Below are positions 7,906-15,931 of a stretch of DNA of 64,000 bases, piece by piece (the first letter of the stretch is position 1; each line of letters begins with the position of its first letter). Made by a program: the position numbers and the translations under genes. A model generated the notes under the pieces. It did not search any database. It was not told the origin of the DNA and saw nothing but the letters and a program-made list of their open reading frames with translations. The stretch covers positions 62,001-126,000 of the forward strand of contig NZ_FNTA01000003.1 of the NCBI RefSeq assembly GCF_900105055.1. Reading direction: 5' to 3'. Source of the stretch: Amycolatopsis lurida. Lineage in GTDB: Bacteria > Actinomycetota > Actinomycetes > Mycobacteriales > Pseudonocardiaceae.

Positions 7906-9393
7906 GTGCAGGTCGATCCGATCGCGCCCGAGCTGGCCACCGGCGACTTCGTGGCGATGATGAACGCCTCGAAGGTGTGCGTGCTCGTCCACGACGCGGC
8001 GACCAAGAACATCCTGTGGGCCAATCCCGCCGCGTGCGAGATGCTCGAATTCAGCCTTTCGGAGCTGCGCCCGCTCAAGGCCGACCACATGAGCAGTTCC
8101 GCGCAGCAGTACGACCGCGTCATCGGGCGTGCCTGGCTCCAGGCCGCGGTCGACCACGGTTCGAGCCGCATCGTGTGGCACTACCGGAGCAAATCCGGCC
8201 GCGTGATCCCCACCGACGCGGTGGCCATCCGGGTCGAGCTGGAGCGGGGACCCGCGGTGATGGTCCAGTTCCGCGACATCCAGCGCGCCGAGGAGGTCGA
8301 ACGGGAGCTGAAGCTGACGACGTCGTACGTCGACGCGCTGGCGCGGCACACCTCGACCGTGGCGTTCATGCTCGACGCCGCCGGAGCGGTGCGGTTCGCC
8401 ACGGACAGCGCGCTGACCTTCCTCGGCCTGACCGGTGACGACGATCGAGTGGCCGGGGAGCCGCTGACCGCGTACGCGCGGCTGCATCTGGGCGGCAGGC
8501 CGGTGCGCTGGACCGAGGTGGTGGCCGGCGCGGATCCGGTCGGGCCGGTGCAGCTGGAGTTGCCGGGGGAGAACGCGACCTGGCTGGAAGGGAGCCTGGA
8601 GCGGCTGTCGGAGTCCGAGGTCGACGCGTATCTGATGATCCTGCACGACGTCTCCGAGCGGGTGCGTGGCGAAGCGCGGCGAGAGCTGGAACTGCGGCAC
8701 GAGAACTATCTGGCCCGCTACAACGCCATGGGGGACATGGCGATGGCGATCGCGCACGAACTCGGCCAGCCGCTGGCCGCCGCCGCGAACTTCATCGCGG
8801 GCATCCGCGCGCGTGCCGCCACGATGGCGACCGGCGGCGACGTCCGGGAGCAGATGGGCTACGGCCTGGACAGCGTCGCCCGCCAGATCGACCGGGCGAA
8901 GGAGATCGTCGGTTCACTGCGGTCCTTCGTCGGGCATCTGGAACAGGTCGAGCAGATGGTCGACCTGAACGAGATCGTCCGGGAGTGCCTGTACTTCATC
9001 GAGCTGAGCGCCGCGCCGCACGCCGTGGACGTCCAGATCCGGCTCGATCCGGCGCCTGTGCCGGTGCGGTGCGAACGCGTCCTCACCGGTCAGGTGGTGA
9101 TGAACCTGTGCCTCAACGCGATCGACGAGACCGCGGAATGCGAACCCGTGCGACGGCGGATCACGGTGGGCACCCGCGCCAAGGAGGGCGTCGGCGTCCT
9201 CACCGTCGACGATCACGGCCGCGGTATCGCCAGAGACCCGTTCGCCGAGTCGTTCACCAGCAAACCCGGCGGCAGCGGTATCGGGCTGGCGCTGAGCCAT
9301 CGCATCATCACCCGGCAGCACGGAAGCATCTGGGCCGAGCGGCGTGAAGGCGGTGGCTCCCGGTTCGGGTTCGCGCTGCCGCTGGCCACGTAA
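7906..9393 (+). CDS. Cytosolic PAS-domain sensor histidine kinase of the iac cluster (FixL-like)
   Basis: About 495 residues with no membrane segment. Two PAS-like sensor regions (roughly residues 15-130 and 140-250) precede a HisKA/HATPase core. The phospho-acceptor is His284 in AIAHELGQPL, with N-box LCLNAID, G1 DDHGRGI and G2 GGSGIGLALSH. I prefer the GTG at 7906 because a TATGCT -10 lies 6 bp before it. An in-frame ATG at 7882 would add eight residues. A soluble sensor suits an intracellular ligand such as IAA. Its partner is probably the regulator at 11458-12099. In the Paraburkholderia iac system a two-component pair is also involved. Confidence 0.85.
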   Translation: MQVDPIAPELATGDFVAMMNASKVCVLVHDAATKNILWANPAACEMLEFSLSELRPLKADHMSSSAQQYDRVIGRAWLQAAVDHGSSRIVWHYRSKSGRVIPTDAVAIRVELERGPAVMVQFRDIQRAEEVERELKLTTSYVDALARHTSTVAFMLDAAGAVRFATDSALTFLGLTGDDDRVAGEPLTAYARLHLGGRPVRWTEVVAGADPVGPVQLELPGENATWLEGSLERLSESEVDAYLMILHDVSERVRGEARRELELRHENYLARYNAMGDMAMAIAHELGQPLAAAANFIAGIRARAATMATGGDVREQMGYGLDSVARQIDRAKEIVGSLRSFVGHLEQVEQMVDLNEIVRECLYFIELSAAPHAVDVQIRLDPAPVPVRCERVLTGQVVMNLCLNAIDETAECEPVRRRITVGTRAKEGVGVLTVDDHGRGIARDPFAESFTSKPGGSGIGLALSHRIITRQHGSIWAERREGGGSRFGFALPLAT

Positions 9394-9406
9394 GGGAAAT
9401 CCTCAG
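9390..9406 (+). promoter_or_regulatory. iac regulatory motif, copy upstream of the flavin reductase
   Basis: GTAAGGGAAATCCTCAG covers the stop codon of the kinase gene. Its centre lies 66 bp before the predicted transcript start at 9464. It matches the copies at 7854 and, on the opposite strand, at 14355. Confidence 0.6.
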
Positions 9407-9451
9407 GCGGCGCGGTGGAACTCGGGATATCGCCGGTTTCGGCCACGGCTC

Positions 9452-9463
9452 TAGCGTCGAGGT
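9452..9463 (+). promoter_or_regulatory. -10 box of a probable leaderless flavin reductase transcript
   Basis: TAGCGT at 9452-9457 is followed by exactly 6 bp and then the ATG at 9464. There is no clear Shine-Dalgarno sequence. The same hexamer is found before iacA on the other strand. Confidence 0.5.
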
Positions 9464-9964
9464 ATGCCCGATGAGCTGACCACCACCCAGCGACGGTTTC
9501 GCGCGGCGATGGCGAACCTTTCGACGGCTGTCAACATCGTCACCACCGACGGCGTCAGCGGCCGCGCCGGCATCACGGTGAGCGCGGTGTGCTCGGTCAC
9601 CGACACGCCACCGACCCTGCTGGTGTGCGTCAACCAGTCGAGCTACACGCACGACATCTTCCGTACCAACGGGCGGATGGCCATCAACGTCCTGGCGCCC
9701 CAGCACAAGGACCTCGCCCTGCAGTTCGCCGGTGCGACGGACGTGCCGATGCTCGACCGGTTCCGGTTCGAGGTCTGGGATCACGACCGGTTCCGCATCC
9801 CCGTCGTCCGCGACGCGGCCGCCGTCCTCATCGGAGAGGTCGGCGCCGAGTTCACCCAGGGCACCCACACCGTGCTCTTCGTCGAGGTCGAGGACGTCTT
9901 CGTGAACGAGGACGCCGGCGGGCTCGCCTACTTCCGGCGCGAATTCCACCGGATCGCGCCATGA
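9464..9964 (+). CDS. iacG: IacG-like flavin reductase
   Basis: A 166-residue member of the HpaC/flavin reductase-like FMN-binding family, with ATVNIVTT-type N-terminal (here STAVNIVTTDG), the central SVTDTPPTLLVCVN and the SSYTHDIFRTNGRMAINVLA segment. These enzymes use NAD(P)H to reduce free FMN or FAD, which diffuses to a partner monooxygenase. The likely partner is IacA. It follows the kinase gene by 70 bp and has its own probable promoter. Its TGA overlaps the ATG of the next small ORF. Confidence 0.88.
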   Translation: MPDELTTTQRRFRAAMANLSTAVNIVTTDGVSGRAGITVSAVCSVTDTPPTLLVCVNQSSYTHDIFRTNGRMAINVLAPQHKDLALQFAGATDVPMLDRFRFEVWDHDRFRIPVVRDAAAVLIGEVGAEFTQGTHTVLFVEVEDVFVNEDAGGLAYFRREFHRIAP

Positions 9965-10152
9965 GCGAGCGCACCACTTTGATGTGTTACAACGACACCC
10001 ACGGATACGGCTGGCGCCATGTGGACCTGTTCGTGCACGACGCCGAGGGCCGTGAGCTGGACTGGGTCCACTGGCAGGCACCGGCCGACGGCCCCGACGC
10101 CGCCGACGAGGTGACCGCGCGGGTCGAGCCCCTGTTGAGGCGTACCTCGTAG
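9961..10152 (+). CDS. Small coupled protein of the iac cluster, possibly truncated
   Basis: This 63-residue ORF starts at an ATGA overlap with the flavin reductase stop, so it is translationally coupled. It contains MCYNDTHGYGWRHVDLF and WVHWQAP patterns and has no signal or membrane segment. I do not recognise the family. It occupies a place where iac clusters can carry a gene of unknown function (iacI). The frame is closed by TAG at 10150-10152 but stays open for 22 more codons with coding-like GC3, ending in a TGA that overlaps the amidase start. It may therefore be a truncated form of an 86-residue protein. Confidence 0.6.
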   Translation: MSERTTLMCYNDTHGYGWRHVDLFVHDAEGRELDWVHWQAPADGPDAADEVTARVEPLLRRTS

Positions 10153-10217
10153 TGGCGGCACGGGGTGAGCGCCGGCGGTGTGGACTACTGGGAAGCGGAT
10201 GCCGCGTGGGTGGAGCA

Positions 10218-11447
10218 GTGAGGCTCGCGCGCCCGTGGTCGCTGCGGGAACTCGTCCGGGATCTGCGAGAGGGGCGGACCACTCCGGAGGATGCTTACCA
10301 GCGCGCACTGCGCCGGATCGCCGAGACGGAAGCGGATCTGCACGCCTGGGTCGATCGGGCGGGCTTCCTGCCGGGCGCGGGCGTGCCACTCGGGGTCAAG
10401 GACATCATCGATGTGGCGGGCGTGCCCACCCGCTGCGGTTCGGCGCTGCGCGCGGAGGCCGCTCCGGCGACTTCGGACGCGACGATCGTGACCGCGTGGC
10501 GCGCGGCCGGCGCCGTGCCGCTCGGGAAGACGGTCACCACCGAGTTCGCGTTCTTCGCCCCTGGCCCGACCCGTAATCCCACGGCTCCCGGTCACACCCC
10601 GGGCGGCTCGTCGAGCGGATCGGCCGCCGCCGTCGCGTCCGGGCAGGTCCCGCTGGCGCTGGGCTCGCAGACCGCCGGATCGGTCACGAGGCCGGCGTCA
10701 TACTGCGGGGTCGCCTCGCTGGTGATGAGCCATGGCCGGTACCCGGTCACCGGGGTGACGGGGCTGAGCTCCAGCCTGGACAGCCACGGCGTCTTCGCGG
10801 CCACGGTCTCCGACCTCGCGATCGCCTGGTCCGCGTTGACCGGCGAACCCGCTCCCGTTCGGCCGCCGCGGATCCTGGTGTGGTCGGCCGACGCGCTCGA
10901 CGTCGTCGAAGCGCCGATGCGGCACGCCGTGACACAAGCGGCGAAGCGTCTGCGGGAAGCTGGGGCGACGGTCTCGGCTTTCCTCGACGAGCGGCTGGTG
11001 GCCGATCTCACCGGCGCGCATCCGGTGGTGATGGCCTACGAGTCGGCCCGCGAAAGGGCCGCCGAGCTCGCCGTGGCCGAGCGGTTGAGCGCTCCCTTGG
11101 CGCACCTGCTCCGGACCGGCGCCGCGACTTCGTCCGAGGAGTACGAAAGCGCCCGCGCGGTGATCGCCGACGGCGCGCTCCGGCTCGCCGAGGTGTTCGG
11201 TTCCTACGACGTCGTGCTCGGCCCGGCCGCGCCCGGCGCGGCGCCGCGAGGGCTGGACGCGACCGGGAATCCCGTGCTGAGCCGGGGCTGGCAGGCTCTC
11301 GGCCTGCCCGTGATCGCTCTGCCCGGGTTCACCGACGCGGCGGGCCTGCCGCTCGGGCTGCAACTGGTCGGTCGTCACGGCGGCGACGCCGAACTGCTCG
11401 GGCATGCGTGCTGGGTGGAGCGGGTGCTCGCCGGGGATTCATGGTAA
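10218..11447 (+). CDS. iacH: Amidase signature family hydrolase, IacH-like
   Basis: A 409-residue amidase signature enzyme. The Lys of the Ser-cisSer-Lys triad is in GVKDIID, the cis-Ser in the GGSSSGSAAAVASG loop, and the nucleophile Ser in TAGSVTRPAS. It hydrolyses an amide or anilide bond. IacH in IAA clusters belongs to this family. I choose the GTG at 10218, whose GTGA overlaps the TGA of the upstream open frame. An earlier GTG at 10152 is possible, but the bases between them have the third-position pattern of another frame. It is slightly short for the family. The regulator gene follows after 10 bp. Confidence 0.82.
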   Translation: MRLARPWSLRELVRDLREGRTTPEDAYQRALRRIAETEADLHAWVDRAGFLPGAGVPLGVKDIIDVAGVPTRCGSALRAEAAPATSDATIVTAWRAAGAVPLGKTVTTEFAFFAPGPTRNPTAPGHTPGGSSSGSAAAVASGQVPLALGSQTAGSVTRPASYCGVASLVMSHGRYPVTGVTGLSSSLDSHGVFAATVSDLAIAWSALTGEPAPVRPPRILVWSADALDVVEAPMRHAVTQAAKRLREAGATVSAFLDERLVADLTGAHPVVMAYESARERAAELAVAERLSAPLAHLLRTGAATSSEEYESARAVIADGALRLAEVFGSYDVVLGPAAPGAAPRGLDATGNPVLSRGWQALGLPVIALPGFTDAAGLPLGLQLVGRHGGDAELLGHACWVERVLAGDSW

Positions 11448-11457
11448 GGAGCTCTCC

Positions 11458-12099
11458 ATGGTCACCACCGATTCCGCATCCGGCGGCGAGACGTCGCCGG
11501 TGGTCTACATCGTCGACGACGACGAGGCCATCCGCCAATCCCTGGTGTTCCTGCTGGAGAGCGTCGGCATCCAGGCGCTCGTCTACCCGGACGGGCCGAC
11601 GTTCCTGGAGGAGTTCGATCCCGGCGAGCCGAGTGTGCTGATCATCGACGTCCGGATGCCGGGGCTCAGCGGGTTGCAACTGCAGGAGAAGCTCGTCGCG
11701 CGCGAATTCCCGGCCCCGGTGATCTTCTGCTCCGCGCACGGCGACATCCCGATGTCGGTGCGGGCGCTGCGGCTGGGCGCCGTGGACTTCCTCGAGAAAC
11801 CCTACGAGCCGCAGCGGATGCTGGAGGTCGTCCAGGCGCAGCTGGTGGTCGCGTCGGAGCGGTTCTCGGCGGCCGCATGCCGCAAAGCCGTCATCGAGCG
11901 GATCGGGACCCTGACCCCGCGCGAGCGGGAGGTGCTGCGGCTGGTGATCGACGGTCTGCCCAGCCAGCTGATCGCGCGCCGGCTGGGCACGAGCGTGAAG
12001 ACCGTCGATGTGCACCGGGCCCGGATCAAGGCCAAGACCGAATCGGAGAGCCTCGGCACGCTGGTGCGCGACGTCCTGCAACACCAGGTCACCGTCTAG
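11458..12099 (+). CDS. FixJ/LuxR-type response regulator of the iac cluster
   Basis: A 213-residue regulator with an N-terminal receiver (phospho-acceptor Asp64 in LIIDVRMPG, conserved Lys114 in FLEKPYEP) and a C-terminal LuxR/GerE helix-turn-helix (LTPREREVLRLVIDG to TVDVHRARIKAK, about 150-200). The AAGGA ribosome site lies 7 bp before the ATG. It is the last gene of the rightward iac operon that begins with the PAS kinase. It is the best candidate to bind the palindromic motif repeated at the cluster promoters. Confidence 0.87.
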   Translation: MVTTDSASGGETSPVVYIVDDDEAIRQSLVFLLESVGIQALVYPDGPTFLEEFDPGEPSVLIIDVRMPGLSGLQLQEKLVAREFPAPVIFCSAHGDIPMSVRALRLGAVDFLEKPYEPQRMLEVVQAQLVVASERFSAAACRKAVIERIGTLTPREREVLRLVIDGLPSQLIARRLGTSVKTVDVHRARIKAKTESESLGTLVRDVLQHQVTV

Positions 12100-12111
12100 G
12101 CGCGATTCGGC

Positions 12112-12157
12112 CTCGTGAGTGGTAAGGACGGTTAGAACCGTCCTTACCACTCACGAG
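12112..12157. repeat. Perfect 22-bp-arm palindrome, dispersed family A
   Basis: The left arm begins CTCGTGAGTGGTAAGGACGG and pairs perfectly over 22 bp with the right arm, leaving a 2-base centre (AG). It begins 12 bp after the regulator gene and could act as a terminator, although it lacks a T-run. Nearly identical copies occur at 52638 and, diverged in the middle, at 40415. Confidence 0.85.
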
Positions 12158-12241
12158 CCTGCCCGGCGATGTCCCGTGATGGACTGGACGACACGCGCAT
12201 CGGCAGTAGGTCGCCAAGACACGCGAGGCCCTTGCCCGCCG

Positions 12242-12302
12242 GAAGTACATGAAGGCCCCCTTCCTGTACCTAGGCGCAAGGATGGGGGCCTTCATGTACT
12301 TC
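12242..12302. repeat. Palindrome, family B (19-bp arms)
   Basis: Arms GAAGTACATGAAGGCCCCC and its reverse complement enclose a 23-base loop. It lies in the otherwise empty gap between the regulator gene and the SnoaL-like gene. Function unknown; it may terminate transcription from both sides. Confidence 0.75.
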
Positions 12303-12309
12303 GTGAGGT

Positions 12310-12357
12310 GTGAAGGTCGAGTTTCCTCGGCTGAGCCGAGGGAAGGGGGGCCTTCAC
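12310..12357. repeat. Nested palindrome, family C, at the SnoaL-like gene end
   Basis: Outer arms GTGAAGG and CCTTCAC enclose an inner CCTCGGC-tga-GCCGAGG stem. The right end covers the stop codon of the leftward SnoaL-like gene. Together with families A and B it fills much of the 254-bp gap between converging genes. Confidence 0.65.
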
Positions 12358-12923
12358 GGACCGGGCACTGAGCCCGGCGCCATCAGCACTGACGACGCCG
12401 GGAAGTCCGAAGCGAAACCGCCGGGCAGCGGGGCGATGAAGACGTTCTCGGTGCGCGGGCGGGTGATGAGCCAGCGGCCGTCGTGGCGCCGGAACGCGTT
12501 GTTGAGCCTGCTGGATCGCAGGAGTCCCGTGCCGTCGGCGTACAGCCACGGCTGGACGTGGATCCATTGCCCCTCGGCCCGGCCCCCGTCGACGTGGATC
12601 TGCTCCGACGTCAGGTAGTGGGCGTTGAGGACCAGCGCCGGATCCCGCTTCTCATCCCAGAATCGTGCGAAATGCGCCCGGATCCGGTCCTTGCCCGCCG
12701 CGCGCCCGAACTGCCCGTCGTAGTGCTCGCCGACGCCCTCCCAGACGGCGTCCTCCGCGTACAGCTCGAGGATCAGGTCGATGCGGTGGTCGTCGCCGGT
12801 GACGCCGTACTCCGGGCACGGCGTGTCGCAGAGGAACATGTAGCGGGCCTGGATCCGGCGGATCTCGGCCTCGGCCTCCAGTACCTCGACGCGGTGGCGC
12901 AGTTCGGTGAGTTCGTCGTTCAT
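12354..12923 (-). CDS. SnoaL/NTF2-like protein
   Basis: A 189-residue protein. An N-terminal coiled-coil-like stretch (ELRHRVEVLEAEAEIRRI) is followed by an NTF2-like alpha+beta domain with GRAAGKDRIRAHFARFW and WIHVQPWLYADG. Members of this superfamily include polyketide cyclases, dehydratases and dioxygenase beta-like proteins. Its ATG overlaps the transporter stop as ATGA, so the two are cotranslated. Its place next to the iac genes suggests a role on an IAA intermediate, but this is inference. No catalytic residue can be assigned with confidence. Confidence 0.75.
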   Translation of the reverse strand: MNDELTELRHRVEVLEAEAEIRRIQARYMFLCDTPCPEYGVTGDDHRIDLILELYAEDAVWEGVGEHYDGQFGRAAGKDRIRAHFARFWDEKRDPALVLNAHYLTSEQIHVDGGRAEGQWIHVQPWLYADGTGLLRSSRLNNAFRRHDGRWLITRPRTENVFIAPLPGGFASDFPASSVLMAPGSVPGP

Positions 12924-14241
12924 CGGCGGGTCCTCACTGGTGCGGTTTCGGGAAGGGCCAGCAGGCAGACGAGGGTCAATGCCATCCCGCCCGCGAGGTA
13001 GTAGCCGACCGACGTCGAAGTGCCGGTCCATTCGATGAGCCGGTTCGCCACCGACGGCGCGAGGCCGCCGCCGAGCACCGCGCCCAGCTGGTAGGCCAGC
13101 CCGGCGCCGGACTGCCGTTGTTCGGGCGTGAACAGCTCCGTCAAGTAGGTGATCAGCGGGCCGAACAGGAACCCGGTGAGGGCGAAACCGATGGCGATGG
13201 CCAGCGTCCAGGCGGCCAGCGTGCCGATCCGCGCGATGGGGAACAGAGGAACATGTAGGCCAGTACCGCGACGGCCGAGGCGAGCATCACGGGTTTGCGG
13301 CCCAGCTTGTCGGAGAGCCGGGCGCCGATCACGACCGTGACCGCGTGGAGCGCGAGGCCGGGCAAGGTGCACCACAGCACGTCCTGGATGTCCAGGCCGA
13401 GGCCCTTCGGCGCCGGGCCGGCGGCATAGGAGAGCATGAATCCGGCCAGGACGAACATGACGCCGTTGAGGCCGGTGTTCGCGCCCGCCGCGAGCAGCAG
13501 TTTGCCGCAGTTGTCGCGGATGACGTTCCAGATCGGGAGTTTGACGATCTTCTTGTCCAGTTTGCTGGCCGCGAGTTCGTGGAACACGGGCGATTCCTCA
13601 AGGGCACGCCGCGCCCAGACACCGATGGCCAGGACGACCGCGCCCGCGATGAACGGGATCCGCCAGCCCCAGCTGGTGATGACGCCCTGCGGCAAGTAGA
13701 AGATCACCACGAACGCGAGGTTCGCCAGGAGTGCGCCCAGCGGTGATCCCAGTGCGACGAACGCGCCGAACGCCGCCCGCCGCGATGGCGGCGCGTGCTC
13801 CACGGCGAGCACCGAGGCCCCGCCCAGTTCACCGCCGCGCGAGAAGCCGTGCACCAGCCGCAACAGGACGAGCAGCAGCGGCGCGGCCACACCGAGCGTG
13901 GCGTAGCCGGGCAGGAGTCCCATCAGGACGGTGGCGGCGCCCATGAGGTAGAAGGTGATGAGCATGGCGCGGCGGCGGCCGTAGCGGTCGCCCACCCAGC
14001 CCATCACGATCGCGCCGAGCGGTGCGACGACGTAGCCGATCGTGTAGGTCGTCAGGCTCATGAACGAGGCGAACCAAGGGTCGGTGTCTCCGGAGAAGAA
14101 CACCTTGGGGAAGACCAGCGCGGAAGCGACCGTGTAGATCGAGAAGTCGAAGAACTCCAGCGAGGTTCCGGCGCCCGCGCCGATCGCGAGCCTGCGGGTC
14201 TGGGCGGAGGTGGTCTTGGATGGAGCGGTGGATGCTGTCAT
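12920..14241 (-). pseudogene. MHS-family MFS transporter with a frameshift
   Basis: The first 340 residues encode an MHS-type (ProP/shikimate permease-like) transporter, with GRRRAMLITFYLMG in the first cytoplasmic loop and about eight hydrophobic helices. Near 13243 the frame fails: the reading ends in SPSRGSARW, while the adjacent frame continues the protein with FPIARIGTLAAW and the last four helices down to PETAPVRTRR at 12920. One missing C in a CTC-CTG context would restore a 440-residue protein of normal family length. It may be a real mutation or a sequence error. In this setting it is the best candidate importer for IAA. Confidence 0.8.
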
Positions 14242-14354
14242 GCGCTCTTCCTTGAACGGTGACGGACGGTCGGCGTTGCGCCCCTCCCCGGCAACGTTCG
14301 TCCCAACGTAGGAAGCTCCACGTGCCGCGCCTAGTGGAGGAACCCGCTGCCGGA

Positions 14355-14371
14355 CTGAAGGTTTTCCCTAC
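14355..14371 (-). promoter_or_regulatory. iac regulatory motif, copy between transporter and second amidase
   Basis: On the minus strand the site reads GTAGGGAAAACCTTCAG. Its centre lies about 65 bp upstream of the transcript start predicted from a TACGTT -10 box at 14310-14305 for the leftward transporter gene. That spacing matches the copy before the flavin reductase. Confidence 0.55.
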
Positions 14372-14400
14372 CGAGCCACCGATATCGAGGAGGTCCGCGC

Positions 14401-15819
14401 GTGAGCGCGATCAACGATCTGCCCGCCACCACCCAGGCCCGGATGCTCGCCACCGGCGAGTTGTCGGCGAGGGAACTGCTCGCCGCCACCCTCGACCGCG
14501 TGGCGGCGCTGAACCCGAGGCTGAACGCCGTGGTCAGCATCGACGAGGAGAGCGCGCGTGCCGCCGCCGCGGCGGCCGACGAAGCGCACGCGGCGGGCCG
14601 GCCGCTCGGGCCCCTGCACGGGCTTCCGCTCGCCGTGAAGGATCTCCACGCGACCGCCGGGATGCGCACCACCTTCGGCTCGCCCGCGTTCGAGGACAAC
14701 GTGCCCGAAGCGGATGAGCTCGTCGTCGCCCGGATGCGGGCGGCGGGAGCGATCGTCTTCGGCAAGACGAACGTTCCCGAGTTCGGCGCGGGTTCGCACA
14801 CCTTCAACCCGGTCTTCGGCCTGACCCGCAATCCTTACGCGCCGGACCGCTCCGCGGGCGGTTCGAGCGGAGGCGCCGCGGCCGCGCTCGCGGCGGGGCT
14901 GACGTCGCTGGCCGACGGCAGCGACATGGGCGGATCGCTGCGGAATCCGGCCTCGTTCTGCAACGTCGTCGGCCACCGCCCGAGTCCGGGGCGGGTCCCG
15001 GCATGGCCTGCGAAGGACGCCTGGTTCACCCTCGGCGTCCAAGGCCCGATGGGGCGCACGGTCGCCGACGCGGCCCTCCTGCTGTCCGTACAGGCGGGCC
15101 CGGACGAGCGCGCGCCGCTGTCGTTGCCCGAATCCGGCGCCGTCTTCGCGGCCGGCTTGCCGGCCCGGCTGGACGGCCTGCGGATCGCGGTCTCACCCGA
15201 TCTGGACGGCCGGGTGCCTGTCGACGCCGAGGTCGCGGCGATCGTGGAAGCCCAGGTGGACGTCCTGCGCGGCCTCGGCGCCGAAGTCGTCTCCGGCTGT
15301 CTCGACCTGACCGGGGCCGAGGAGGTCTTCCAGACCTTCCGCGCCCTGAACTACGCGCAAGGGGTCGGTGACCTCGTCGACGGCGAACCGGACAAAGTGA
15401 AGCAGGCCATCCACTGGAATGTCGCGAAAGGACGGGCGCTCACCGGAGCGGACGTCGCCACGGCCATCCGGCTGCGCACCGAACTCTTCCACCGGGTCCG
15501 CGCCTATTTCACCACTGTGGACGCCCTCGTTCTTCCCGCCAGCCAGGCACTTCCGTTCGACGCGGCACTGGAGTACCCGAAGACGGTGGGCGGGTCCGAA
15601 GTGGAGGATTACCTGCACTGGATGCGGGCGGCTTACCTGATCTCCGCCACGGAATGCCCGGCGACCGCCGTCCCGGCGGGCTTCACCGGCGAAGGGCTGC
15701 CGGTCGGGGTGCAGGTGGTCACGGCGCGTCACGCCGACCTGCGCGCGCTGGAGATCGCGCACGCGCTGGAGAAGGTGAACGGGCACACCGCTCGCCGTCC
15801 GTCGGTCCCGTCGCCGTGA
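14401..15819 (+). CDS. Second amidase signature family hydrolase of the iac region
   Basis: A 472-residue amidase of normal family length. Triad Lys is in LAVKDLHA, cis-Ser in GGSSGGAAAALAAG and nucleophile Ser in GGSLRNPASF. A strong GAGGAGG-type ribosome site lies 8 bp before the GTG at 14401. It is transcribed away from the transporter from a shared 159-bp region that contains the cluster motif. It may be the true IacH or act on a related amide or indole-acetyl conjugate. The first amidase at 10218 competes for that role. Confidence 0.82.
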   Translation: MSAINDLPATTQARMLATGELSARELLAATLDRVAALNPRLNAVVSIDEESARAAAAAADEAHAAGRPLGPLHGLPLAVKDLHATAGMRTTFGSPAFEDNVPEADELVVARMRAAGAIVFGKTNVPEFGAGSHTFNPVFGLTRNPYAPDRSAGGSSGGAAAALAAGLTSLADGSDMGGSLRNPASFCNVVGHRPSPGRVPAWPAKDAWFTLGVQGPMGRTVADAALLLSVQAGPDERAPLSLPESGAVFAAGLPARLDGLRIAVSPDLDGRVPVDAEVAAIVEAQVDVLRGLGAEVVSGCLDLTGAEEVFQTFRALNYAQGVGDLVDGEPDKVKQAIHWNVAKGRALTGADVATAIRLRTELFHRVRAYFTTVDALVLPASQALPFDAALEYPKTVGGSEVEDYLHWMRAAYLISATECPATAVPAGFTGEGLPVGVQVVTARHADLRALEIAHALEKVNGHTARRPSVPSP

Positions 15820-15828
15820 CCGGCGTCA

Positions 15829-15848
15829 TGGTGGTGCCAGCACCACCA
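15829..15848. terminator. Stem-loop after the second amidase gene
   Basis: A 9-bp perfect stem TGGTGGTGC / GCACCACCA with a 2-base loop, starting 10 bp after the amidase stop. No T-run follows, as is common in actinomycetes. Confidence 0.55.
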
Positions 15849-15931
15849 CGAGTCTTCCCTCACGCGGGATCGATCCGGGCCCTCGACGGCCGTAGGTTTC
15901 ATCGAGAGAGATCACCACCGGTTAAGGGGAA

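Noticed and set aside
10152..10217. GTG at 10152 as amidase start
   Set aside because: Third positions in this stretch are often A or T in that frame but G or C in the frame of the small upstream ORF, so the stretch looks coding in the other frame. Kept as an alternative only.
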